Of a stretch of 64,000 bases of DNA, positions 22,237 through 30,690 are shown piece by piece. The first letter of the stretch is position 1; every line of letters begins with the position of its first letter. The notes below the pieces were generated by a model. That model did no database searches. It had not been told where the DNA came from and worked only from the letters and a program-made list of their open reading frames with translations. Made by a program: the position numbers and the translations under genes. Origin of the DNA: Incurvaria masculella (Eukaryota > Arthropoda > Insecta > Lepidoptera > Incurvariidae); NCBI GenBank assembly GCA_946894095.1, contig OX335660.1, positions 1,431,001-1,495,000 of the forward strand, written 5' to 3'.

Positions 22237-22404
22237 ATGGCGTTTCTAATCATTGGCGCAATCGCATTCGTGGCCCTGATGCTCTCCTGCTTGATTCTGT
22301 ACAACATTGGTCGGCGCGCGCAGAGGAGACGCGTACGGGGCACGCTTCTGACGCGGCCGCCACTCGACGGTACTGCTCCCCGTACGTCCTTTCCAAATCT
22401 ATAA
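22237..22404 (+). CDS. 55-aa single-pass membrane protein
   Basis: Start placed at the ATG at 22237 (MAFLIIGAIAFVALM), since the upstream in-frame codon is GTG. Residues about 2-22 form a transmembrane helix, then a highly basic stretch (GRRAQRRRVRG) and a short Thr/Pro tail. The positive-inside pattern suggests a cytoplasmic or virion-inside tail. It closes the membrane-protein cluster of 18785-22404. Confidence 0.6.
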   Translation: MAFLIIGAIAFVALMLSCLILYNIGRRAQRRRVRGTLLTRPPLDGTAPRTSFPNL

Positions 22405-22541
22405 AGTACGAATATTCCAAGAGGGCCGTCATACTACTATTTACATATTTACCCTAACAAATGGGGATACAGTTTCCCTTAAAAATATACAAAAATATAA
22501 TACATTGGTGAACGCACGCAACACGATCCAAACATTTTCCC

Positions 22542-23246
22542 TTAGAGACCTAAGGTTTTTGTACAGCGCGGAGTATGTGCGTACACGACTTGGTTGACAT
22601 GTTCGTTGGCGGCGCTGCTCTTGATCGACGCCTTCGCCCCGTGCTTGCGCAGGCTGAAAACGAGGAGACGCACCCGACTCGACCGGTCGGCCAAGTCGCG
22701 GCACCGCGTAGACAGCTGCGCCAGACTCCGGCCGTCCGTGCGGTCGAGGTGCTCCATCGCCAGAGCCTGGTGCTCGGCGGGGCACGCGCTCGCCTCTCGG
22801 CTGGCTTGTATCAACAGTTGGGCCAGGCTCTTGTAGGCCTCCCCGACCCGGTGATAAGACCCGGCCAACGCTGCCAGCCCGTTGGCGTTGAGGGCGTCGT
22901 CCTCGTGAGCGGCCAAATTCACGTGGATGTTACGGCTCGCCCGCTCCGCCGTGGCGTTTGTGGCGAACGCGTTCCGGGCCGCCCCCACCAATTCACTCAT
23001 GGCGTCCCCGAAGGCCTTCGCCGCGGCCAAGTAGGCCTCGACTTGGGGGAACGCGTCGAGGCCCGTCAGGTCGCAACTGAAGGCGTTCCTCGCGTGCTGC
23101 GCGGCGTCTATGGCGCTTCGCAGCGTCGCGGTTCGGTAGTCGGCTTCCTCCAACTTCTTTTCGGCCACCGAATGCGCCATGCCGTTCTTGACGCGCACCA
23201 ACACACTCAACGCCACCGCCGACATTTGGGAAAATACCGCCGACAT
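22542..23246 (-). CDS. Family A protein, copy 1 (intact, 234 aa)
   Basis: ATG at 23246 (MSAVFSQM). An alanine-rich, probably all-helical protein without membrane segments or recognised domain. Shared family landmarks are KKLEEADYRTATLRSAI, VEAYLAAAKAFGDAM, the AEHQALAM helix, DRSSRVRLLVFSL and a VNQVVYAHT C-terminus. A TATAAAA box lies 80 bases upstream. An inverted, near-identical copy is at 39152-39903, cut by a LINE, and a diverged broken paralogue is at 24381-25677. Expansion suggests a dosage or host-interaction role, but the function is unknown. Confidence 0.7.
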   Translation of the reverse strand: MSAVFSQMSAVALSVLVRVKNGMAHSVAEKKLEEADYRTATLRSAIDAAQHARNAFSCDLTGLDAFPQVEAYLAAAKAFGDAMSELVGAARNAFATNATAERASRNIHVNLAAHEDDALNANGLAALAGSYHRVGEAYKSLAQLLIQASREASACPAEHQALAMEHLDRTDGRSLAQLSTRCRDLADRSSRVRLLVFSLRKHGAKASIKSSAANEHVNQVVYAHTPRCTKTLGL

Positions 23247-23325
23247 CTTGGAAAATTAAATTGTTATACGCGCCTTCCCGAAACGTCCTGTGCGGAATGA
23301 ATGCCGTCGTCGGACGCTCCGTCGT

Positions 23326-23332
23326 TTTATAG
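23326..23332 (-). promoter_or_regulatory. TATA box of family A copy 1
   Basis: TATAAAA on the reverse strand, 80 bases before the ATG at 23246, inside a block conserved in the inverted copy at 39172. Conservation extends to about 23354, just upstream of the box, so the promoter was duplicated with the gene. Confidence 0.7.
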
Positions 23333-23354
23333 TGCCGGTCGTCGGGGAGTGGTT

Positions 23355-24380
23355 GGGTTAGCGTGCACAACACGTGTGTCGAGGGAAGGTGGCCGCCGGT
23401 GCCGAGGTAGACGACCGGTTGCTTCACGCGGCGTTTTAGGCTTCTGTTAATTATTTTTCAACCACAAGAAAAATGTATACGGGTTGTCGTTGTTCCATTG
23501 AATATAGAGATCGACATATTTTGTAACAAGCGTTGTCGTTTTAATTACCAACCAGCAAACCTTTACCAGCAAACCCTTACAAATATTAATCAAAGTAAAA
23601 TGGGTATATGTGTAGTAAAATTGGCTAATCTCGCAGCATTCTTACGGTTTGTAAAACGAACTTATAGTACGATTTACAAGTGGCTATGCAAACTTGCGAT
23701 TACTAAATGATTTGTCGCTCGCTGCCTTCCGGGGCAAAAGTCACCGGGGAAGTTTTTACTTTTTTTTTCATCAAACCCATTTCAGATTTAACACGCCCCC
23801 CCCCCCCTTTGAATTTGATAGCTGCCCCCCGTACAGCAATACGATTTAAATTTGACATCTGCCCCCCGTGCGAAAAAACTACCGAGCATGAGTTGCGAGC
23901 AGCTAAAATGAAATGCCACGAGAATTTGTCGTTATGACGGAGTTTTTTTGGAACTTTTTACCAAAGACCGTTGCCTTTGAAAGATTTCATTTTTACCAAA
24001 GACGAAAGAATTCAATGCCGCCTAGATGTATTTTGTGAGGAATTAAGCTTGTTTTTTTTCTCATTGTATAAAAAATACAATTGTCGTTTTAATTTCACCT
24101 TGCGCTCTTTTGCAACGGTGCCCATTTCACAGGTGTAAGCATGAAGAGGTGGTTTTCGCGCCAGGCGAGGATTTTACATCACGCCAAGGCCATTGCGCTG
24201 TTGCCCGACTTGAAGGCGTTAAAACATTTCTTATTAACAAAAGTCCCGGGCGACTGGGGACTTTTGTTAATATTAAGAAGTCGACGCGCGATGAAATTAT
24301 GATTATTTTTGAATTTAAACAATTTTTTATCGACATAAATTTATTATCAAATTTAAACAATATCACAGCAAAGTAGGGTT
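23355..24380. other. Lower-GC intergenic stretch with hairpin
   Basis: Composition drops compared with neighbouring viral genes. Two short C-runs with the word GCCCCCCGT occur near 23806-23870. Small open frames at 23600-23710 (36 aa) and 24110-24376 show no domain, and the latter contains the hairpin at 24232-24272. I do not support a gene here. It may be viral regulatory sequence or inserted host DNA. Confidence 0.45.
24232..24272. repeat. Perfect 16-bp stem hairpin, 9-base loop
   Basis: Arms at 24232-24247 and 24257-24272 are exact complements, built around TTAACAAAAGTCCC. The loop is GGGCGACTG. The surrounding DNA carries no supported gene. It could be an RNA hairpin or a cruciform-forming site. 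Confidence 0.85.
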
Positions 24381-25677
24381 CTATAAGTCGTAAAAGACAT
24401 CGAGGGCAGAACCGGCGTCGGTGGGTTCATTTTCCGTCACGGACGGAAACCAATCCATTCTTTCATCTTCCGTCCACGACCACCCCATTCCCTCCAACGC
24501 GGCGAGCGTTCGCTCCCCCGGCGTCGTCGGCGGCAGCGGTGACGGCCCAAAGGAATCGCAATCCATGCCCCCCAACGCGGCGAGCGTTCGCTCCCCCGTA
24601 GCCTCTGCGGCGCCATCCTAGTCGTCGCACGGCGACGTGAAATTCGGCGACGCGGGCCAATCGACGTCCAACGCGAGGTCAAAGACGTGCCAAGGCGCCG
24701 TCGACTCTGACGCCGCCACGGCCGCGTCCACGGCCGCCGACGTCTCCGTCGCCATCTCTTCTTCTGCCCCCACTTCTGCCGCCATCGCCTCTGCCGCCGC
24801 GAGGTCGAATTCTAGCCAAGACCCCGTCGGCTCGGACGCCGCCATGGCCGCCAAGGCCGCCACCGCCGCGTCCAGTGCCGCCGACGCCTCCGCCGCCAGC
24901 TCCGCTTGTGCCTCCGCCTCGGCCGTCGCATAGTCAAAGCCCAGCCACGACGCCGTCGACTCGGACGCCGCCAAGGCCGCCGCCTCGGCTTCTGCCGCCG
25001 CCGCCGCGGCCTCCTCCTTCTCCTTCATTTCCGCCGCCACCTGCTCTGCAGTCGCCACACCCTCCGCCGTCGCCTCCCCCTCCTCCGCCGAGGAGGCTCG
25101 TGTGGACGGTCTGGTCAATCGTTTGGTTGGCGGTGTCGCAAGCGATGTTCGCCTTCGACCCGAGCGCCGGGATGGTCAAGACGAAGAGCCGCACCCGGTC
25201 TGACCTGGCGGCCACGTCGCGGCAGCGCAAATACAGATGCTTCCGGCTCTGGCCGTCCGATAGGCTGAGAAGGTCCATCGCCAGAGCCTGGTACTCGGCG
25301 CGGCACACGCACGCCTCTTGGCAGGCCCGTGTCGTTAATTGGGCCAGGCTGTTATAGGCCACCGCAGCCGCATTATAGGAGCCGGCCAGCAATCTCAGCA
25401 GGCCGCAAGGTTTTTTGTTATGTTGCTGCTTGAAAGTTCCGCCGCACCGTACAAACAAAATGCGTTCTTGGACGCCTCGGACAATTCAGCCACTGCGTCC
25501 CCGAAGGCCGTCGCCGCAGGCAAATATGCCTCGACGAGGGAAGACGCAGATTCTTGACCGGTGGACAGCAGCCCGTAGATGCATCGTTTTATAGTCACCC
25601 CCCTTTAGATTTTTTGCCTTGACTAAACTCACAAAATCGCGTTTCAGTAATTTCAACAAAAATATGACCACCGACAT
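24381..25677 (-). pseudogene. Family A paralogue with acidic W..FD repeat tail, broken
   Basis: Homology to family A copy 1 is spread over three frames from the ATG at 25677: a KAKNLKGGDYKTMHLRAAV start, then VEAYLPAATAFGDAV, then AEYQALAMDL and DRVRLFVL through NQTIDQTVHTS. Breaks lie near 25560 and 25420, with another shift near 25100. The tail is extra: alanine/glutamate-rich sequence holding three SE(S/P)T..W..FD repeats (24620-25000), an in-frame TAG at 24618, then two GERTLAAL repeats. Repeated acidic-aromatic motifs resemble transactivation-type segments, an inference only. The gene is clearly dead in this copy. Confidence 0.7.
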
Positions 25678-25782
25678 GATGTGCCGTGCGCCGACGCTTA
25701 AGCTACAACGCGGACCGTGCGCGGACCGTGCGCCGACGCTGAAGCTACAACGCGGAATGAGAGCCGCGTTAAAATTCACTCG

Positions 25783-25789
25783 TTTTATA
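25783..25789 (-). promoter_or_regulatory. TATA box of broken family A paralogue
   Basis: TATAAAA on the reverse strand about 100 bases before the ATG at 25677. The leader holds two copies of a word containing GCCGACGCT(T/G)AAGCTACAAC (about 25692 and 25733). Spacing matches the other TATA-led genes in the segment. Confidence 0.55.
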
Positions 25790-25811
25790 GGCCTTTGGTA
25801 GGCAGCTGCAA

Positions 25812-26040
25812 GGCGACGCGACGCCCTCTAGACTGTCGGCGGCCTCGTCAGCGGGCGTCTAAGGCGGACCTGTTCTTGATGCAGCGAAGCGCGCACGTTT
25901 GTGGCCCTTGGCCAAATGACAAGGTGACGCGACGCCCTCTAGACCGTCGGCGGCCTCGTCAGCGGGCGTCTAAGGCGGACCTGTTCTTGATGCAGCGAAG
26001 CGCGCACGACGACCCGAGACTGTCGGCGCGCGCGTCGGCG
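25812..26040 (+). repeat. GC-rich direct repeat, 111-bp period, two copies plus partial
   Basis: Blocks starting near 25812 and 25923 share ACGCCCTCTAGAC through GCAGCGAAGCGCGCACG. A third, degraded block (GACTGTCGGCG) begins near 26019. The words GTCGGCGGCCTCGTCAGCGG resemble repeats near 38730. It sits between the TATA boxes of flanking genes and could be an enhancer/origin-like viral repeat. Confidence 0.75.
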
Positions 26041-26094
26041 GGCGTCTGGAGGTCGCACCGGATGCGGTTTACTGGTCAATAGGAATGTGTCATT

Positions 26095-26532
26095 ATGACA
26101 ATGTGCCGCAGACGCCGACCGGAAGAGTGCGTTGAACAGTGCACGCGCAAAACCAACGTGGCCCTTTCAGACTATCGAGCGTGCGTTCGCAGGGGTGAAG
26201 TGTCCGTGGCCAATTTCGAAAAACAAATTTGCAAGTATCAGACGTATTTGGCCGCGGAGGAGGGTGAGGAGGGTGCCGTGGACAGTGACGCCTCTTCGAC
26301 CGACGCCGCCCTTTCCGCCGTGGCGGCCGTAGCCGACGCCTCCATTTCTCCCGACACACTGGCCAGCGCAGAAAACATGAGGGCGAAACTGTTGGTGCTG
26401 TTGAAGCACCGCACACAAGACCGCGAAAACCGGACAACGCACTGGCAGATAATGCACCGTGAGAAGGCGAGTGTGTGGAAAAGTGCATCGAAAGCGAGAC
26501 CGTCTCGGTGCTTGCCCTCTGGCCCGGCTTGA
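26095..26532 (+). CDS. Virus-like hypothetical protein, 145 aa
   Basis: ATG at 26095 directly after the 111-bp repeats. The N-terminus is basic with four cysteines in the first 50 residues (MCRRRRPEECVEQC). A long acidic Ala/Ser/Asp stretch follows (about residues 55-95), then a helical basic C-terminus. It converges on the GERIA-domain gene, whose stop is about 80 bases away. No family recognised. Confidence 0.5.
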   Translation: MTMCRRRRPEECVEQCTRKTNVALSDYRACVRRGEVSVANFEKQICKYQTYLAAEEGEEGAVDSDASSTDAALSAVAAVADASISPDTLASAENMRAKLLVLLKHRTQDRENRTTHWQIMHREKASVWKSASKARPSRCLPSGPA

Positions 26533-26610
26533 AAAGTATCGTAAACGTGGGTCGCAATTTGCAAGTGCTGTCTAAGAAAAACTTTATTTGGGACAGCAAG
26601 GCGAGAAGAA

Positions 26611-27966
26611 TCACCACCGGCGACCCCGACGACCGTGGCGAGCGCGCCACCTCCTCGAGATCCTCCGCAGGGATGCGATCCGCTCGCCGGCCACGAAGCG
26701 AGTAGAGTCGAACGCGATGGTGGGGCGATCGTGGTGTAGGCTTCTGCGGGTTCCCGCTCGCTGGACCAAACACCGTTTGTTGCCGACGTCGCAGACGCAA
26801 CGATGAATGCCCGCATTCCTCGCCCGCCGCATCCAGGCTTGCACCGGTCCAGGTGCACGGACGGATTTTTCGAATGTTGTCACCGATTTTGATGCGCCTC
26901 GGCTTGTTGGCCATAGACATTTGAAAAGCAGTTTCGGCGTCACCGCTTCGGGCGTGTCGGGCGTGGGCGGTTCGAACACGTAGACGAGGATATCAAACAT
27001 TTTGCCGGTGATTTCATCCACCACCGGCAAGAGTATAAACCGCAACATGTCGTCGCCTTTCTGGTATATGTGATAAAATAAAAAGATGCTATCGCTTGGT
27101 GAAGGGTTGTTCGCCGCATCACAATAAACTTGTCCGGCAGCGTACGACGCAAACCGCCCACAAAGCAACCGTTGGTTTGTAGAAAGGATATTAGCGACCA
27201 GGTTTTTGGCCACCAGAAACCCTTCCACACTGCATGGCTCCCTTTTAGCGCACCACAACCACACTGCTATTGGGGCGCACCAAGCGTTTCGAGTCGGGTC
27301 GTCCACCACGCCGGAACAAGCCGCCCGCGGCCGGCGATACGCCAGTCTCCGAAGTCGCTGGGCCGGAAATTCGTTGTAGGAAAACGCCAAGGAGTCGGTG
27401 CACCGGGTCATCTCCCACTTCCACGATGGCGTTGGCCGCTTCATGTCCGCCCGCTCGATTGCCGCGTAAAGTTGCTGCGCCGAAACTTCAAGCGAGCTGA
27501 CCACAATTATATATTTAGAAAACGTGCGTAGGTAGTCGGATTCCGTCGTAACCGCAAACGTTTCCCGACAGTTTTGGTAAAACTGTGCCCCATTCAGGTT
27601 GCGAACGCGGAAGTGACGCTTCATTTTATCGTGCAGCAACATTGACGACAGATCGCTATCCCGTCGTGCTCTCAGCCAAAACACCACCGTAGCGCTGCGG
27701 AGCCCGGTTTCGATTCGACCCGCCACGCAGGCCGCCATGGGACCAACGATAAACCCCGGGCGAGACGGGTCGAGCCAGTGGGCAATGCGCTCTTTGAGAC
27801 TCTGGATGTTTTCGTAGGTCTCCAAGTAATCCTCCTTGAGGTCAACACCGCCGCGGAGGCGACACTCGACCGCGTCGTACGGTCGTAGATTTTCTTTTGA
27901 ATCCGGAGCCGAACCGATGATCAGCTGGAGTGCCGCCGCCATCTTCGATTCTTCTACAGCTGCCAT
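26611..27966 (-). CDS. GERIA-domain protein, long form (about 451 aa)
   Basis: The frame is open from GTG 28008, but I place the start at the ATG at 27966, downstream of a TATA-like box at 28058-28065. No known domain was recognised. The C-terminal half matches the separate gene at 57788-58426: IFLFY, then TGK, then AW(M/L)..AR, two RC motifs (HRC and KRC), and GERIA-LR---RRWRA. The basic tail after RRWRA differs, and alternative frames near 26860-26920 suggest possible late damage. The N-terminal half has no partner here. Role unknown; the paired RC motifs could bind metal. Confidence 0.65.
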   Translation of the reverse strand: MAAVEESKMAAALQLIIGSAPDSKENLRPYDAVECRLRGGVDLKEDYLETYENIQSLKERIAHWLDPSRPGFIVGPMAACVAGRIETGLRSATVVFWLRARRDSDLSSMLLHDKMKRHFRVRNLNGAQFYQNCRETFAVTTESDYLRTFSKYIIVVSSLEVSAQQLYAAIERADMKRPTPSWKWEMTRCTDSLAFSYNEFPAQRLRRLAYRRPRAACSGVVDDPTRNAWCAPIAVWLWCAKREPCSVEGFLVAKNLVANILSTNQRLLCGRFASYAAGQVYCDAANNPSPSDSIFLFYHIYQKGDDMLRFILLPVVDEITGKMFDILVYVFEPPTPDTPEAVTPKLLFKCLWPTSRGASKSVTTFEKSVRAPGPVQAWMRRARNAGIHRCVCDVGNKRCLVQRAGTRRSLHHDRPTIAFDSTRFVAGERIASLRRISRRWRARHGRRGRRW

Positions 27967-28057
27967 CCGTTCGTGCAATTGGACTCGTGCAATTGGACTC
28001 CCGGCCACTACGTACTGTGCGCGCGCGAATGACTATCTTTTTGTCGCGCCCGCCATC

Positions 28058-28065
28058 ATATATAG
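28058..28065. promoter_or_regulatory. ATATATAG box in divergent promoter region
   Basis: A near-palindromic TATATA lies between the GERIA-domain gene (reverse, ATG 27966) and the LCAT-like gene (forward, ATG 28191). It could serve either or both. Distances are about 95 and 130 bases. Confidence 0.5.
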
Positions 28066-28190
28066 CCGCTCGCTCCTCGGGATACCCGAGGAGTAGGGAT
28101 AACACCGACGGCACGCGCACACACACCACGCGACGAACGCCGCACCCGTCTCGACTTTCAACGTGCCCGCACGTGCGACGACGCAATAAG

Positions 28191-29300
28191 ATGCTGATTT
28201 TGTTTATCCCCGGGTTGGGGGGCACCGAACTGTTGGAATCTTCAAACGGCGGCGCGCGCCTGTACCCGCCCAAGGCGTCCGCTATATTGAAAAACAAGTT
28301 GTCGGACAGGGTGTTTGCCGACCTCTTGGTGCATCCCCTCGCGCCCGGCCGCGTTTTGGGATCGATTCTAGGAAAATCCATTTACGAGCGACTCTACGAA
28401 CGCTTCAAAAGGGCCGGCATTGAGCAGTTGGACGTGCGAAAGAAAAACGGCTTCCGCGCCTTTCGCAAACACCCCCTGAGCCATTTTCTGGTATCGGTCG
28501 GCTGGAATTGGCTTCAGTCGCATCGCGAGGGCGTCGCCGCCGTGGACGCGGTGCTCGACTGTCTCGCGGCACAACTGCCTGGCGCGGAGAAACCCGCCGT
28601 CGTGCTGATGGGCCACTCGGCCGGCGGTCTCGTCGCCCGGCTGCACGCGGCGTACGGACGGCACGCGTCGCGAGTCGCCGGCGTCATCACCGTAGACAGT
28701 CCCCGCTGGGGCTCTCTGGACGCGTACGAACTGGTCGTTAACGGCGCTTTTACGAGTTTCGACATTCCGGGATTGAGTAGGCAGCAACTGTGGCGGCTCT
28801 CGGAGCGCCGCGACAGCACGATTCTCTATGAGCTGTGCCCGTGGCGAGAGCTCGTCGCCCTACAGTGGGCGCGACCCGAACACATTTGCCCAATTAAGGT
28901 GCGCACGGCACTCAAATTTTGGGCCGACGTCTCGAAGAGGCCCTTCAACGCCAACGCCACCGTCATTTTCTTCAACCAACCGCGCACGGAGCGCATGCAC
29001 GAGTCGATTCTCTCGTGGGACCTGCACCGCTACACGCGCCCCGAGCTGCATCAGGCCACCCGCGACGCAAACGAGCGACCGGGTGTCGTCTTCCAACCGC
29101 CGGTTCGCCTGGACTTTGACACGGATTCGTACGAGCCGGTATTGCACGATGACCAAATTTCCACAAACGTCGCCACCGCCTCTGGCGCGGTGCGCCACGT
29201 CACATTTTCGAGCGGGAAAAGACACGCGTTTGTATTCAACGACAAAAAGTTCGTAGACCGCCTGCTCGGTATCATCGTGGGCACCTTTGAGCAGGCGTGA
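28191..29300 (+). CDS. LCAT-like alpha/beta-hydrolase (lipase/acyltransferase), 369 aa
   Basis: ATG at 28191. The N-terminus FIPGLGGTELL matches the oxyanion-hole block of lecithin:cholesterol acyltransferase-like enzymes, and VVLMGHSAGG at residues 137-146 gives the nucleophile elbow with Ser143. Candidate Asp and His of the triad lie in the C-terminal third (near DTDSYEP and KRHAF). There is no signal peptide, so a cytosolic or virion role is likelier than secretion. Such enzymes move or release fatty acyl chains on phospholipids. An LCAT-like gene is known from the wasp virus LbFV, as I recall. Intact, GC-rich; its stop precedes the next gene by about 30 bases. Confidence 0.85.
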   Translation: MLILFIPGLGGTELLESSNGGARLYPPKASAILKNKLSDRVFADLLVHPLAPGRVLGSILGKSIYERLYERFKRAGIEQLDVRKKNGFRAFRKHPLSHFLVSVGWNWLQSHREGVAAVDAVLDCLAAQLPGAEKPAVVLMGHSAGGLVARLHAAYGRHASRVAGVITVDSPRWGSLDAYELVVNGAFTSFDIPGLSRQQLWRLSERRDSTILYELCPWRELVALQWARPEHICPIKVRTALKFWADVSKRPFNANATVIFFNQPRTERMHESILSWDLHRYTRPELHQATRDANERPGVVFQPPVRLDFDTDSYEPVLHDDQISTNVATASGAVRHVTFSSGKRHAFVFNDKKFVDRLLGIIVGTFEQA

Positions 29301-29329
29301 ATGGGCGACGCCGCCGCTCTGTAAGTGCG

Positions 29330-30247
29330 ATGGGCGAGAATAGGGTGAAGAAAAAGCTGCAGCGCGCCTACGCCATTGTGCAATTAAGAAAGATTGTGCA
29401 ATCGTATAGTCACATTGCGGCGCTAGTGGATAATGCGACCGCCGAACTGGAGATGCTCAACGCCACCGTGAAGGCGGCCAATCCCGTTTTTGTACGTTCC
29501 ATCGAGAGCAAAGCGCTGTTTGACCTCAAAGGCGCGCGCGTCAAACAACTGGCTCAAATTAGACTGCTGGAGCGGCGCAACGCAAACATCAATGGTGCCC
29601 GGCCCGCATATCGGGCGCGCCTCCTAAGTGAGTTGGGCCTCTCTGCCGGCACCGGAGCCGGACGTCTGTGGAACCTCTTGGAGGCGTTGCGAAACACAAA
29701 AATAAACAACGATAGTAGAAAAAAAACAACGGTGGTTAAGATGTCCGTGTTGATGGAGTTGATGACGAGTTTTTTCGATCTTCGCCGCGAGGCAGAGGAG
29801 ACGCCGACCTCCGCGAGGACGCCGCGTGCCGCCGTCAAGCAGGCCGAAGAGATTGTCGTTCAGTTTTTTAAAGTTTTGGTACGCGAAAAGAGAGCGGCTC
29901 TCGTACGGTTCCGCCGCTCTTTGGATACGCCTCAGCGGAAAAGTGATTTTTTTAAATTCTACAACGTCCTCAATCGGGTTCTGGTGCCGAAAATATTGCA
30001 AAGCGACGACCTCGTCCACCAGCACGCCGGGTCGCTCGCCGTGTTGTCGGCCGTGTACGTGGAACTACTGCAAGCCCCGGCGGCGGATGCGCCGCCGTTG
30101 CCCTCTGGCGCCCGGCTCGCCGCCAACACGGCGACGGCGCTGATGGCCTACGGGGGCGGCGTGGACGAGATTTTCGGAGCAGACTCGTTGGCTTTGCACA
30201 GTTTCAACTTTTCGCTGCCGGCGCTGCGGGTGATTGACGCCGCTTAA
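29330..30247 (+). CDS. Virus-like hypothetical helical protein, 305 aa
   Basis: Start placed at the ATG at 29330; the upstream in-frame GTG at 29297 overlaps the LCAT-like stop. The protein is rich in A, L, R and K, predicted mostly helical, with a coiled-coil-like N-terminus (KKKLQRAYAIVQLRKIV) and no membrane segment. A lysine-rich insert lies near residues 125-140. It probably shares a transcript or promoter with the LCAT-like gene. No domain recognised. The frame is intact. Confidence 0.65.
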   Translation: MGENRVKKKLQRAYAIVQLRKIVQSYSHIAALVDNATAELEMLNATVKAANPVFVRSIESKALFDLKGARVKQLAQIRLLERRNANINGARPAYRARLLSELGLSAGTGAGRLWNLLEALRNTKINNDSRKKTTVVKMSVLMELMTSFFDLRREAEETPTSARTPRAAVKQAEEIVVQFFKVLVREKRAALVRFRRSLDTPQRKSDFFKFYNVLNRVLVPKILQSDDLVHQHAGSLAVLSAVYVELLQAPAADAPPLPSGARLAANTATALMAYGGGVDEIFGADSLALHSFNFSLPALRVIDAA

Positions 30248-30430
30248 TGTTCATTGTACCGTAAAGGCGGGCGGGTCGTATTTTTGTAACTGGCGGCCCG
30301 AAGGAAACACGAGTGCCGCAGAATAGCGGTGGCAGTACCCTTGTGATTCATTCGTTGGCTTCAAGTTGAGACTATTCTCTCGCAAAAAATTACGTCTAGA
30401 CGAATGCTCATTACCGACCGGAGACGGCGT

Positions 30431-30514
30431 GCGGAGGTGACCGCTGACCAAGGCCGGCGGAGGTGACCGCTGACCAAGGCCGGCGGAGGTGACCGCCGGC
30501 GGAGGTGACTCGGC
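30431..30514 (+). repeat. GC-rich 26-bp tandem array
   Basis: Units begin GCGGAGGTGACC at 30431, 30457, 30483 and 30499 (26, 26, then 16 bases). The core CTGACCAAGGCCG also appears, inverted and diverged, at 38636-38652. It marks the right end of the main viral segment, followed by AT-rich DNA and the Gypsy insertion. Confidence 0.85.
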
Positions 30515-30566
30515 AAATCGAGACGGCCTTTGTCCAGCGTTCTATTATGATTTTTAAAAATTTTAC

Positions 30567-30690
30567 TGTTGTGTGATGCCATGCAATATTAAGAAGAATA
30601 ATCTTTCTGTCAGTTGTCAACACATTTAATATGCAAATACAATGGTGCTTTTCTAAGCAGATATTTTACTTCTAAAATAACTACTCAACA
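30567..30690 (+). repeat. 5' LTR of Mag-like Gypsy element
   Basis: 124 bases, TGTTGTG...ACTCAACA. A primer binding site starting TGGCGACGAGG begins two bases after it and overlaps the gag ATG, an unusually compact arrangement. Confidence 0.93.

Noticed and set aside
24110..24376. 88-aa forward ORF
   Set aside because: Contains a perfect hairpin, no domain, and host-like composition; likely chance.
25587..25593. TATAAAA on the reverse strand near a possible start
   Set aside because: It lies inside the coding region of the broken family A paralogue and encodes part of the conserved DYKTM stretch; the real box is at 25783.
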